From Ctena decussata (lineage: Eukaryota; Mollusca; Bivalvia; Lucinida; Lucinidae), in contig OZ022500.1 of NCBI GenBank assembly GCA_963989385.1, forward strand, positions 18,862,460 to 18,926,459: DNA of 64,000 nucleotides, written 5' to 3'. This document shows positions 1-10,285 of the stretch, piece by piece. Below the pieces are notes generated by a model that saw only the letters and a program-made list of their open reading frames with translations, did no database searches and was not told the DNA's origin. Numbering within the stretch: position 1 is the first letter of the stretch; the number at the start of each line of letters is the position of its first letter. The position numbers and the translations under genes are program-made.

Positions 1-1
1 A

Positions 2-2512
2 TGTTTGTCAAGAGCTGAGAGAAAGTATTGTACGACTAGGAAAGAGCTTTTAGCTGTTGTTCTGTGCGTCAAGAATTTCCATCATTATTTGTTTGGTCAG
101 CATTTCACCATTAGGACTGATCATGGTTCCCTTCAATGGCTGTTACGTTTTAAGAACTGTGAAGGTCAAATAGCAAGATGGCTTGAGACGTTATCTTCAT
201 ATGATTTTACCATACAGTACCGTTTAGGAAGAGTTCACTTAAATGCAGACAGTTTGAGTAGAAGGCCTTGCTATAATGACAAATGCAAATATTGTGACCG
301 CTACGAAGCAAGGTACCCCCCAAATGCAGAGACAGAAGACATGAAAGATGTGAGTGAGCAGATTGCTGTGAAATTGGTGACCTCAGACGGAGGTAAGAAT
401 GTGAGTGGCGATAAGGTATGTGTCGTCACCACCGCTGAGAAAGATATGAGTTTACTGCCCCCTGCGGAGGGTGCAGAATCGAGTTTGAAAACTTATGATA
501 GTTCAGTAAATTCTTTTAAGGACGACGTGTTAGTGCCCCTGACAAAGGAGCAGAATGTTGAAAAAGAGGTACAATTGGAAGTGTCGGTACCCTTGAACAA
601 GGTGATACTTGGGGTCATACGGTATGTAGCCCCACACCCTTTGATTCGGATGAACTCTGTGGTGGACACTGTTACGAATGATAGTGTATGTCGTCAGTAT
701 ATAAACACAGCAGAAAATGAAAGGCAGATGGAAGCTGACCCTTTTGACGATAAATCTTTGTTTGGGTGTTTGTTTGAGAATGTGAATTATAGCGGATCTA
801 AGGATCTCTTAGAACAGACAAGCGCGAGGGCAACATGCGCTTGGAGAGATTCATTAGACACTGGTGACAAGAAGTGTATTCCTGTTCCCTCTGGGAATAT
901 TTCGGAACGACTAGATGTTGGATATTCTCCTGGTGGCCACGGGAGCATATCCACAAGGGAGATAATCCTCAATGAGGCAAGTTCAGACAAAACCTGTACT
1001 TGTGAGAATTATACCTGCACAAATGATCCACCAAACACCACAAGCTTGGATTGTCTTCAAATTGGTCCCTTGAGTGATAGCTTGAGCTGTAAGAAAGAAG
1101 GAAATAAGAGTGTGAATATTCAGAATAATACTCCTGGACAGAATTTGCAGTCCAGGGCGGTAGACGGTCAGATAGAACCCTTAGAAATTAACCCAGAAAA
1201 TATACGCATTGAGCAAGAGAAAGATCCTACTTTGAAGCTACTCTTAGAATGGAAACATAATAGCAATAAGCCTGATTGGTCGGTAGTAGCACCTCATTGT
1301 GGAGAATTAAAAACTTACTGGCACCGATGGTCTACCATAGTTTTGCGGGATAATATTCTGTATAGAAAGTGGGAAAGCAACGATGGCAAAACGGTAGATT
1401 ATCATTTTATTGTTCCTCCAACCTTGCAAAAAGAAGTTTTCAGGCAGTTGCATGAGAGTATAACTGCTGGTCACCTCGGTAGATGTAAAACTTTTGACAA
1501 AGTGAAGAAAAGGTTTTTCTGGTATAATATGCAAAAAGATATATATTACTGGTGCAAAACGTGCTCTGTTTGTGGCTCACGAAAAATGCCCTATCGGAAG
1601 GCAAAAGCCCCAATGAGACAGTATAATGTTGGTTGTCCTATGGAGAGAATAGCTGTAGATTTAAGTGGCCCTTACCCACTATCAAAGAAAGGTCACAGAT
1701 ACATGATGCTCGTGTCTTGCTACTTTACTAAATGGGTTGATGCCATACCATTAAAGAATCAGGAAGCCAGTCACGTTGCATCTAAATTAGTAAACAGGTT
1801 TATATCTATCTTTGGAGTCCCCTTACAATTACACACAGACATGGGTAGTAATTTTGAGTCGCAATTATTTCAAGAGGTTTGCAAGCTTTTAGGCATAAAT
1901 AAAACACGCACAACCCCAAGAAGGCCACAGTCAGATGGAATGATTGAACGGGCACAACGGTCAATACAAAATATGATTGCTTCTTACATATCCGATAAGC
2001 AGGATGACTGGGATGAGCATTTACCTTTGTTGATGATGGCGTATCGGTCGTCCATTCACGAAAGCACTGGTATGAGTCCTTCAATGATGATGTTTGGACG
2101 TGAACTAAATCTCCCCATTGATATGACCCTCGGTAGACCTGTGATGGAAAACAGGGTTTGCATTACTGATCATGCATTTCAGCTTGAACAAAAACTACTT
2201 GAGATTCATGACTTTGCAAGAAAGCGTATGAACTTAGCTAGTGACTGTATGAAACGCCAATATGACATTAAATCTTACAAAAATGCATATAAAGTAGGTG
2301 ATGCTGTCTGGTATTACAATCCGAAAAGAAAAGTAGGTTATAACCCTAAACTTCAAAGACCATGGAAGGGTCCTATGATCATTACCGAGTGTTTGAACGA
2401 AGTACTTTATAGAATAAAGTCCGGCCCCAGAGCTAACCCTTTTGTGGTACACCATGATAAACTGCGACCCTTTCTGGGAGACGATAAGCCTGCCTGGTTT
2501 GCTAGTCAGTGA
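2..2512 (+). mobile_element. Ty3/gypsy retrotransposon pol, 5'-truncated by window edge (RNase H and integrase)
   Basis: The reading frame is open from the window edge at base 2 and ends at a TGA at 2510-2512; reverse transcriptase and gag would lie to the left. Numbering from base 5, residues 1-88 are the end of an RNase H: 'TRKELLAVV', then 'TDHGSLQWL' (Asp39) and 'NADSLSR' (Asp82). An H2C2 zinc-binding module follows with His483, His490, Cys520 and Cys523. The integrase core has Asp552, Asp612 and Glu648, i.e. D,D35E spacing, all present. A GPY/F-like C-terminal module ends the protein near 'HHDKLRPF'. The odd part is a linker of about 300 residues (roughly 90-395) between RNase H and integrase, with Cys-rich patches ('CKYCDRYE', 'CTCENYTC') and no domain I recognise. 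No stop interrupts the 835 codons, so the copy may be young. The 3' LTR cannot be defined because the 5' LTR is outside the window. The function (reverse transcription and integration) is inferred from the family. Confidence 0.93.
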
Positions 2513-3128
2513 TTCAATCTGATACTGTTGTATATGTGACAGACAACCCGGTGTTTTCCTTTGTATGTTCATACAAAATTAGTTTGTGCTATTTCTTTCA
2601 TGTCATGTATATGTGTACAAATCCTTGAAATATACTGTTTGCTAGTACTAGAGTTTTTTTGGTACTATTTCTGCATGGCATTTGGTTGTAATGTGTAGCC
2701 AGCAGTCTCTTTACATATTCTATCACTGTAGATAACGGTGATTACTGATTTATTTATGCAAACAAATGATGTAAGTGATAAACTTTTCAATGTTTGATGG
2801 CTGACTGATATCCAAACAAAAGTAATTTGGTAACTGTAGACTGTCAAAACAGGATCCTGGTGATGTTGAAACAATAACGTGAATTATGAAATTTTTGCAG
2901 CAATTGTATTTTGGCCAATTTTCTTTGCAAAGCTTCCATGGGATCAGACCTTAACTTGTTTGAGATGGCATGTCGCCTAAAAGTAAGCCCAAAATCTGTG
3001 AAGCAAATTAAAAACCGCTATGACTGGATAGCACTGAAATTTGGCCTTGCAAAAATTTCCCAATTTACCATGAAACTGACGGAAAGTTTGTACATAGAGA
3101 TTGAGACGACTCCTGTTTCTACTTTCAG
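2513..3128 (+). other. Retroelement 3' flank and intron upstream of the zinc-finger/KCTD exon
   Basis: This stretch is AT-rich with no convincing coding region. It should contain any 3' LTR of the preceding retrotransposon and ends in a pyrimidine-rich splice acceptor (TTTCTACTTTCAG, AG at 3127-3128). If the acceptor is used, the same-strand gypsy element lies either inside the intron of the zinc-finger/KCTD gene or upstream of that gene. Confidence 0.5.
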
Positions 3129-4604
3129 GGTTTGAACTACAGATGTCGTCTCTGTAAGCGACTGTATTTCAAAAGCAAGTGGGAAGTAAGACGCCACTTA
3201 CAGGACCAACACTCCGGGGTCAACTTCCAATGTACGGTTTGCCAGCAGACATATATTCGGAGGAATATGTCTCATGCTTGCCAAGTGAAAGAGGAGGAGA
3301 TGATCTACATACACAGGGAAACTGGAATAGAGGGTGAGGAGGCACGGAAGATCTTAGAGAATTTTATTCACAACCGGATGGATACTCTATGGGAGGAGTA
3401 TTATCATTATCCAGACAGAAGCCAGAGTCCGAGCCCCAGTCCTCAAGTGCGGTCGGTAGTGGTAAAATCGAGTGATCGAGAGGGAGACCAAGCTCCAAGG
3501 AGAAGAAGCACATCCTCTGAGTCCGCTCGGAAACCTCGTGCAAGAAAAGAGAGACCTAGACCTGCTTCACCTTTTATCATGGAGGATCCAGACATAGAGC
3601 TGGAGTTCCCTGGAGTGACTTTTGCACCTCCAACCAGGCTTGTTCTTGAAGATGATGCGACTGGGGTTGCCTTTGATGATGGGCACTTGTCTGCCGAAAA
3701 AGCGACATCTGCCCCCTCAACATCTGAAAAAGAAAATGAAAAAGAATCACTTACAAAGAAAAAGGAGAAAACAGACGCCTCAGTAAAAGAAAAGAAAGAA
3801 AAGGAAGTAGTAGATAAACTTCAAACAGAACATACACAGAGTGAAGTACAGGACTCACCAACATTTGAAGCTACGCTTAAGACAGACATTACACTGACTG
3901 AAAATAAATCTCTATCTTCTAACTCAAATGATCTACAAACTGAAAATATTAATTATGAAGTTAACCAGGAGTTGCTCCAAGCTGTTCAATCCATTACAGA
4001 ACCAGAACCAGAACCAAGTCTACCATCTGAAGAAAATAATGAAGAGAAACAAAAACAAATCAGAAAAGAACTGAAAAGACAAAGAAAAGCAGAGAAAAGA
4101 AAACTGAAAGAATCTGAGGACACAAAAGCTAAGAAATATAAGCAACTCATGGAGGATCTTGCCATATCTGACTCCACACTGGATTCTCAGGAACCAGTAG
4201 TAACCCAAATAGACAAAGAATTAGAAAATAAAGAGAATGTGTTAAATGAACTACAAACAATGCAAGAACACAGAATTATACTTAACATTGGTGGCCAGAG
4301 GTTTGAAACTAGCCGAGATACCCTGGTCCGAGTACCCACATCAAAGTTTGCTATGCTCTTCAGTGAACACACACCCATCAAGCCGGTAGGAAATAGTTAC
4401 TTCTTTGATAGAGATCCTGCCCATTTCAGATTTGTTCTCAATTACCTACGAAACAACTGTAGAATAAACCAAGCTGTGCTACCTCGAGAACGTAGATACC
4501 TGGTAGAGCTGCAGACTGAAGCTACGTATTATGAACTCCCTGGGATGGTGGATGTTGTCAGAAAACGAATCACCCAGTTTTCTGATATCGGTCTGGAGTA
4601 CTGA
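3129..4604 (+). CDS. Terminal exon: C2H2/C2HC zinc fingers plus KCTD-type (T1) BTB protein
   Basis: An open frame of about 491 codons starts directly after a splice acceptor (AG at 3127-3128, phase 0), has no good initiator ATG, and ends with TGA at 4602-4604, so I read it as the 3' terminal coding exon of a longer gene. Counting from base 3132, a C2H2 finger has Cys5, Cys8, His22 and His27, and a second C2HC-like finger has Cys34, Cys37, His48 and Cys50. Residues about 90-375 are low-complexity, Ser/Pro/Arg-rich then Glu/Lys-rich, with a probable coiled coil ('RKELKRQRKAEKRKLKESE'). Residues 380-478 form a K+-channel-tetramerisation (KCTD/T1) BTB domain: 'RIILNIGGQRFET' and 'YFFDRDPAHFRFVLNYLR'. 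KCTD BTBs oligomerise and often serve as cullin-3 adaptors. A nucleic-acid-binding adaptor role here is inference. I do not recognise an established orthologue with this architecture. Confidence 0.85.
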   Translation, partial: GLNYRCRLCKRLYFKSKWEVRRHLQDQHSGVNFQCTVCQQTYIRRNMSHACQVKEEEMIYIHRETGIEGEEARKILENFIHNRMDTLWEEYYHYPDRSQSPSPSPQVRSVVVKSSDREGDQAPRRRSTSSESARKPRARKERPRPASPFIMEDPDIELEFPGVTFAPPTRLVLEDDATGVAFDDGHLSAEKATSAPSTSEKENEKESLTKKKEKTDASVKEKKEKEVVDKLQTEHTQSEVQDSPTFEATLKTDITLTENKSLSSNSNDLQTENINYEVNQELLQAVQSITEPEPEPSLPSEENNEEKQKQIRKELKRQRKAEKRKLKESEDTKAKKYKQLMEDLAISDSTLDSQEPVVTQIDKELENKENVLNELQTMQEHRIILNIGGQRFETSRDTLVRVPTSKFAMLFSEHTPIKPVGNSYFFDRDPAHFRFVLNYLRNNCRINQAVLPRERRYLVELQTEATYYELPGMVDVVRKRITQFSDIGLEY

Positions 4605-4836
4605 GTTTGAGATGTTAAACTAAGTTTGAGATTATCTAAATCTTTGATTGTGATGAAAAAGAAGAAAACGGCAGATTCAAGTTCGCGAGTGAAAATTAAT
4701 CATGTTCTTTTGATTTAAATTAAGTTTAATTTTCAAGTGTTTCATAAATAATTCTAATAAGAATTCAATATTAAACACATGAACTCTGAAGATCAAGGAA
4801 TGATAACTACATGAACTCTGAAGATCCAAAAATAAA
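4605..4836 (+). other. Probable 3' UTR with a short direct repeat and polyadenylation signal
   Basis: Downstream of the KCTD stop codon. A direct repeat of 'CATGAACTCTGAAGATC' occurs twice at about 4779-4827, followed at once by AATAAA at 4831-4836. This would be a reasonable poly(A) signal for the gene. Another AATAAA lies near 5646. No transcript evidence is available. Confidence 0.4.
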
Positions 4837-7080
4837 CTGTCATTTAGTAATTCGCGGAAGAAATACATAAACATTCAAAGGAAGTTACCATCAGAAGAAA
4901 TCTCCGACAGATAATAGTAGTTTAGTTTATAGATAAAAATTTAGTTTACTTTAAGTTATAGAAGCCGTTCATTATTCAGAGAAGTCTTTTCCATTCTTGG
5001 TATGTAGAAAGTTGCACTTTTGATTCACGAATCACAGATTGTGTTTCGTCAATTAAAAGTTCTACATGCTCCTCTACTTAACTTCTTTGAATACTGAAAA
5101 GGTTCAAGCAGTTTGGTTTCTTTCAAATGTTTTGTAATAGCAACAGTTAATGGAATTTTTCATGATACATCTGAAACTCATCTTTTTAATTTAAACATAG
5201 ATATCAAGAAGTTTTTTTCAAGTTATCTAACCTTAGATCCTGTTAAAGCAGTCATTTTTCCTTGGTGTGTAACATTTCAAACTAGTTCACTCATTTACAA
5301 TATTTAAGATACTTAATTGTTTTAGATATAGCCAGCAAACTTTGGCAAGGTTTCATCAACAGTAGTATATTTCAATAATGTAAATAATAAGCCTCCCGAT
5401 TCTTAGTTTCACAAAGATTCTACAGTTCTTGTTTTTTTTTTAAGATCCATCTAACTTTAAGAAGTAAATTAATGAGACATAAAGTAGTTTTCAATCATTT
5501 TATAATATCGTTTTCATGCTACATAGTTCCTGAATTTATTCTTGGAAGATCTTGTGCCAATTGCTGATCAGACTTTGTCCGTGTCTTGTCTGATTTAGCT
5601 TGACCCAGGAATTTTCATGAAGAAGTTGGACAGCTGCAGCATGACAATAAAATAAGCTTTTCTGTGAGACTGAGTAGTAGGAGTAAGAGAAATATCTCTG
5701 CAAAGTTTTTCATTTATCTGATATGTGTTGAGTTATGATGGAGAAATGGCAACTGCATGAATATCATGGCAATGCTACTTTAGCCTGCTATGTAATATTG
5801 CCCTGATATCTATTCATGCTGTATTATGGTCAACTCAGTCTTAAACTAAGATGCTGAAATGTAGAGATTGGTCAGTTTTCTAATAGCCATTTTTCAGTAG
5901 TTTTACATGTATTTTCTGTTGAGGTCATTGACTCTAATAAAGGCAGTCACTGCCTGCAGATTTTACATTCATCAAGTTTGACTGTTGTAAATCAGACCAA
6001 TACCTGTCAGCTGTTTGCAGTTCGTTAAAGAGAACTATACTGTAAATTGTTGATACTGTTTGATTTAAATATATGCACATGTGTGAGTCCAACTTTAAAA
6101 GTTTCATTTTGTAATGATTTTGTTTGTTGGAAAGCAAGAAAGTTTCATACTATTTCAAAGATTAAATGCAAACAGTACTGGCTGTGTCATGTTGCAGTTC
6201 AGACCCTCACTAAAGTTTTGTGAGTGGTATATTCTCTTTCATACTTACCACTTCGTATTACTGAATCCGTGCATGGTGTAAGGCTTCGGTGAAACCCATG
6301 GGCTGGTTTCACTGTGGTCTCTCTATTTGTTTACTGGTAAGGAAGTGCTGAAAAATCAAACAATTTAATAGTATGAGGTGGTAGTGTGTAGAAAGTACAA
6401 GGGTGTGTTTGAAGTTAATATCGTAAAAAAAAAAAAAAAAATGAAAATGGTGCTTTTGAGTGATATGGTAAAGCTGTGACTTCTTATAATGAAACTTATG
6501 TGTGCCTGGTGTTAATGTTCATGTTTGTCACTCTTAAATTTCTTAGTCTTTGATACTCTTTGGAGTTCAAATATGATGGAGCTCTGGATTGTAAAGTCAA
6601 AAAGTTCTAAAAAGGAAATGATTTGTTTGAGCTCCTTTGTAAAATATGACCGGTGACAAATGATTTCTATAATTTCTTTTAGTGTCACCCGTTTTGGCTA
6701 CCTGTATGGGTTGCATGTGATTTTGATGGCATCAAGGATACTTGCAACCCAAGGTAGTCCCATGTATTCAGTACTTCGGTGACACTAATGTATGTGAAAA
6801 GAATGTTGCTGACATGCCATTATTTGATAATACTTCCCCATGGCTAATTGTGACTTTCAATATTTTTCTGAGACATTGTCTCACGTGGTGAGACATGGTT
6901 TTATGTGAGATTTGGTCTCATGTAGTGAGACATGGCATGTAAAGTTATCAGTTCCTGTAAATACTAAGATGAATTTGACTCTCATTATCTCAGGGCCTAT
7001 AAACTAAGTCTAAGATAATTTGCTTTACTTTAGTTGGCTTCCTGACATCTCAACTTCTCATCATTGTTGTCGTACTGAAG
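4837..7080. other. Non-coding AT-rich stretch
   Basis: No supported gene. It holds the small inverted-repeat element at 6680-6787 (listed separately), a poly-A run near 6426-6440 and a few copies of a 'GTGAGACATG' motif at 6870-6935. The short open frames here have no domain resemblance. Confidence 0.5.
6680..6787. repeat. 108-bp palindromic MITE-like element
   Basis: The ends are perfect inverted repeats TAGTGTCACC (6680-6689) and GGTGACACTA (6778-6787). A second inner pair, 'CTACCTGTATGGGTTGCA' against 'TTGCAACCCAAGGTAG', extends the fold, so most of the segment could form one hairpin. No coding capacity. The superfamily is unknown. Confidence 0.6.
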
Positions 7081-7088
7081 GATTTCAT

Positions 7089-8083
7089 CATACCTGCCAA
7101 GTTTCACGATTTGTGCGTGACCCTCACGAATTTGGACGCCTCCCACGACCTCACGATCGTATTTTGAAAAATAGCCATAACTCACGCTTCCTTCGCTTGC
7201 TCACGATTTCACTCTAAACCGGAGAATACTAAAAAAAAGTGTCTTTTTTTGCGCTCTCTGGATCGTCAAAAACGTGTTTTCTCTCAACTTCCGCTGCATT
7301 CGGACAATCTCGGTCACCGCATCTATATTTATCTCCGGGAAAATTCGTCACCTGGTCTAAAAATAGGTACAGGTAAAGGTTTCCGATAGTCTTAAAATAG
7401 CGTGGGTAAAAATAACTCGAGTATTCGAGAGCGATTAGAGCCGAAACCGACCAAATGTGTACTTCCGTTTTTATGTACATGAATATTGACAACATGAAAA
7501 GGCCGGAGAAGAAAAAAAGGTTTATACATCAAAGTACCAAAGTGGATGGGAGATCGAGTTTACCTGGGTTACATAGAGTGAGAAGGGCATCAGCTTTGCG
7601 TTTTGTAAACTTTGTCAAAGGCATTTCAGTGTTTCCCACGCCGGAAATACATGTAAAAAAGCACGGTAACAGATTTTCACAGTCGGTCATTGAAAACGTC
7701 AAAAGATTTTGTAACCAAGACTGACCAAGATGTTATCAGAGCTGAAACTCTCTTTAGCAACTTCATTGCAGAACACTACTTGCCATTTTTGATAGCAGAT
7801 CACTTCAACAAACTCAATGTTTAAAACTTTAGTAAAATAAAAACTGTAAATAAGAACACTTGATGTTTATCTTCATTTAAGAACTACCTACTGATCCTAC
7901 TCCTCCTCACTGCCATCCCCAATCTCTAGTTTCACATAAAGAGAAAAAAAATGACACAAAAAATCTCACTCTTTTTCATTGTCAATGGGTTTCTCCGCGA
8001 ATGAACTAACGTGAAAAAGGGGGCTAAATCGAGGCTTCGCGCGCAGTCTCACTCTTTTGTTAATTGAAAACTTGGCAGGTATG
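7089..8083 (+). mobile_element. Non-autonomous hAT element (995 bp) with perfect TIRs and 8-bp TSD
   Basis: The terminal inverted repeats are CATACCTGCCAAGTTT at 7089-7104 and its exact complement at 8068-8083. The element is flanked by the identical octamer GATTTCAT at 7081-7088 and 8084-8091. An 8-bp target duplication with short TIRs beginning 'CA' is the hAT superfamily signature. The interior carries a decayed transposase start in the same orientation (separate entry), so this is an internally deleted derivative of an autonomous hAT rather than an unrelated MITE. Confidence 0.92.
7532..7824 (+). pseudogene. Broken hAT transposase N-terminus with BED-type zinc finger
   Basis: Read from 7532, a frame gives 'KYQSGWEIEF', a TAG stop, then 'SFAFCKLCQRHFSVSHAG' followed by 'NTCKK' and another stop. 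The Cys-x2-Cys with downstream His fits the BED-like finger at the start of many animal hAT transposases and transposase-derived genes. After a frame change (about 7690-7710) a second piece reads 'DQDVIRAETLFSNFIAEH' followed by 'LPFLIADHF', also typical just after that finger, ending at a TAA. The catalytic RNase H-fold region is absent. Two frames and at least two stops show it is not functional. Confidence 0.8.
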
Positions 8084-8091
8084 GATTTCAT

Positions 8092-9480
8092 GTCTTTTCA
8101 CTTTGAAATAATGGGAGTCAAAAACAAATGGTGTATGGCAGAATTTCACTTACTTATAGTATTCATGAACATGTGTGTGAGTGTATGAGAGGGATATTGT
8201 TTAATAGTTTAATTGAAGTAAATTTTATATGATACTTACTTGAAAATGGTACAAGTTGTTTCAATAATTATCAGCAGTATAGCTTGCATGTGATATGATG
8301 AGTGCTAATGTTCTACACTGTGCACAGAGATGCTACTGTTTTGCTTGATAGTATAGCTCTGACCCTTTTCTGGAGTGGTTATTTCATGAATTTATGCATT
8401 ATATAGGGGTCTCTGTGCACAGGACTGGAAAAATGTTACAAACTTATCATTTCACATTTTTTCTTCATCGAATGAATGGATTGATCCATCCTTATTGTGC
8501 ATTATTGGTCAAATGTAACTTTTGACATGGTGTTGTTTAACATGGGATGTTGTGATTCCCATGTGTTTCATACTTACCCAATACTTACCATGATAAATGA
8601 GGACAGCATCTGGCCCAGAGGACTTTGTTCTTTGGAAACTCGTCTGTTGCTGGGCTGGTAGCCGTCTGTGACTTCCTGAATGCAAAGAACATCATGTCAA
8701 TCTAAGTTTTCTCTCAGTACTGGTTTGGGTATGTATGAAATACTCTGGAGATTACAAGAGTTATGGTGTCACTGTTCTTTTGAATGGCCAGTGATTATAA
8801 AATCTAGGATGTTGTTTTCTTAAATCGTATGTATAAACGTTGAAGAAGGCATTTATTTGTGTGAATATGTATAAGGTAAAATAGTGAATGTTTCTGGCTG
8901 ATTCATATAAAAGAAATGTCAAAGAAGTAAGATAAGTAAAACTGTTAATGTGAAATAGGGAGTGAAAAGTAACAGCCACAGCCATGTGCATCCTAATTGG
9001 ATACTATAATTTGTTTTCATACCTCTTTCCAAGCTGCATCCTAGCTTCTCTTTCCTCATGGGGACCATGTCCATTTCAGGGAAGGGGGCTATGTAACGGC
9101 CATGGCTGTAGCTGTTGTTATTTATCATATTTCTCGTCAGGAAGAAAGCACCTGCTTTCGTTGTCAATTTGTAAACAACCACGTGTGACCAACTTCGCCA
9201 GCCAAATTTACATACTAAATGACTTGTCAGCGCCTTTTCCCGATAGAATCGGAAAATATCATCACTAATTCACCTGCTTCTATCCAATTCCGGTGTTATC
9301 TCGCATTATTTTGTCTGTATTTTCTGTTTTTAAGCTCCAAATTAACGCAGTTCGACCATCTCGCACGGCTGACATCTCATTTGGTTGTACTCGGACTTTA
9401 TCCCTGTAGCATTACCGCAAATCATCGGAATTGTCCGTCATTCTCGGAGACTAACGGCAACGTCCGAAAATGGACCAGTA
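8092..9480. other. Non-coding stretch with a weak inverted repeat
   Basis: No supported gene. A loose inverted repeat ('AACAGCCACAGCCATG' near 8970 and 'CATGGCTGTAGCTGTT' near 9100) brackets about 150 bp and may be an old MITE. The open frames overlapping it have no recognisable domains. Confidence 0.4.
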
Positions 9481-9486
9481 AGTTTT

Positions 9487-9540
9487 ACGTCACATTCTTC
9501 TAATGTGACGTCATAATTCTCGTGCCCGTATACTATATAA
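9487..9540 (+). promoter_or_regulatory. Promoter-like cluster: CRE palindrome plus TATA box
   Basis: A perfect 10-bp inverted repeat ACGTCACATT (9487-9496) / AATGTGACGT (9502-9511) carries two CRE/ATF half-sites, the right one a full TGACGTCA at 9507-9514. A TATA box (TATATAA) sits at 9534-9540. Transcription would be expected to start near 9565-9575. A downstream ATG at 9679 opens a 14-codon basic peptide (MPARRPHGPRQVSK) ending TAA at 9723. The arrangement suits either a host first exon or an LTR-type promoter. I cannot tell which, and no matching second exon or LTR was found. Confidence 0.35.
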
Positions 9541-10098
9541 ACAAACGAGGCGTGCGAGCGGCTGTCATTCGTCTGTAGACACTGACCTGGTTGGAACTCC
9601 ACCTAAAACCTAAATAGCTTGTTTGATTGACTATATTTGGCTAAGTTACTATCACCAAGACCTAGAACAACTATCAGAATGCCTGCAAGACGTCCTCATG
9701 GTCCTAGACAGGTCTCTAAATAATAATTCTTACTTATTTTCTTCCAAACAAGTCACAGGTTACATTTTGGGTGGAGCTTGAGATTTGGGTGAAAGCCTTT
9801 CTCTCTCTTTCTCTCTCTCTTAGAATACCCTACTGGCGAGGCTGGTTGGCACTGGATTATTGTTTGATTGTATGATCCCTATCTTCTTTCATTTAAATAC
9901 AAATAAGATAAGTTTTTGACCTGTTCTTAAGATTGAAATAATCAAGTTTGTTTGGCTGCCATCTGCATGAGTAATGGCCGCTGGTGACTTCCATTTTGGG
10001 TGGTAAACAAACTCCTGCTTGATTATTGTTCTAGGATATAATTTGTATATGAGATAAAGTATAAGTGACTTGTCAATTTAATGTAATTAGTAAATTAA

Positions 10099-10285
10099 AG
10101 GAAACTTGCATTTTGGGTGAAACTTACAATTTGGGTGGAACTTGCATTTTGGGTGAAACTTACAATTTGGGTGGAACTTGCATTTTGGGTGAAACTTACA
10201 ATTTGGGTGGAACTTGCATTTTGGGTGAAACTTACAATTTGGGTGAAACTTGCATTTTAGGTGAAGCTTGTTTATTGGGTGTAAA
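10099..10285 (+). repeat. 36-bp minisatellite (two 18-bp half-units)
   Basis: About five tandem copies of a 36-bp unit that alternates 'ACTTGCATTTTGGGTGAA' and 'ACTTACAATTTGGGTGGA'. Because 36 is divisible by 3 the array stays open as a 12-residue repeat, but it looks like a simple minisatellite and not a gene. Isolated relatives of the half-unit appear at about 9757-9790 and 9990-10010. The last two units are degenerate. Confidence 0.85.

Noticed and set aside
1806..2572. Antisense frames in the retrotransposon
   Set aside because: Shadows of the integrase reading frame without their own motifs.
2911..3135. Open frame of 74 codons just before the zinc-finger exon
   Set aside because: Overlaps the splice acceptor, has no domain, and begins at a weak non-ATG start; most likely intronic chance frame.
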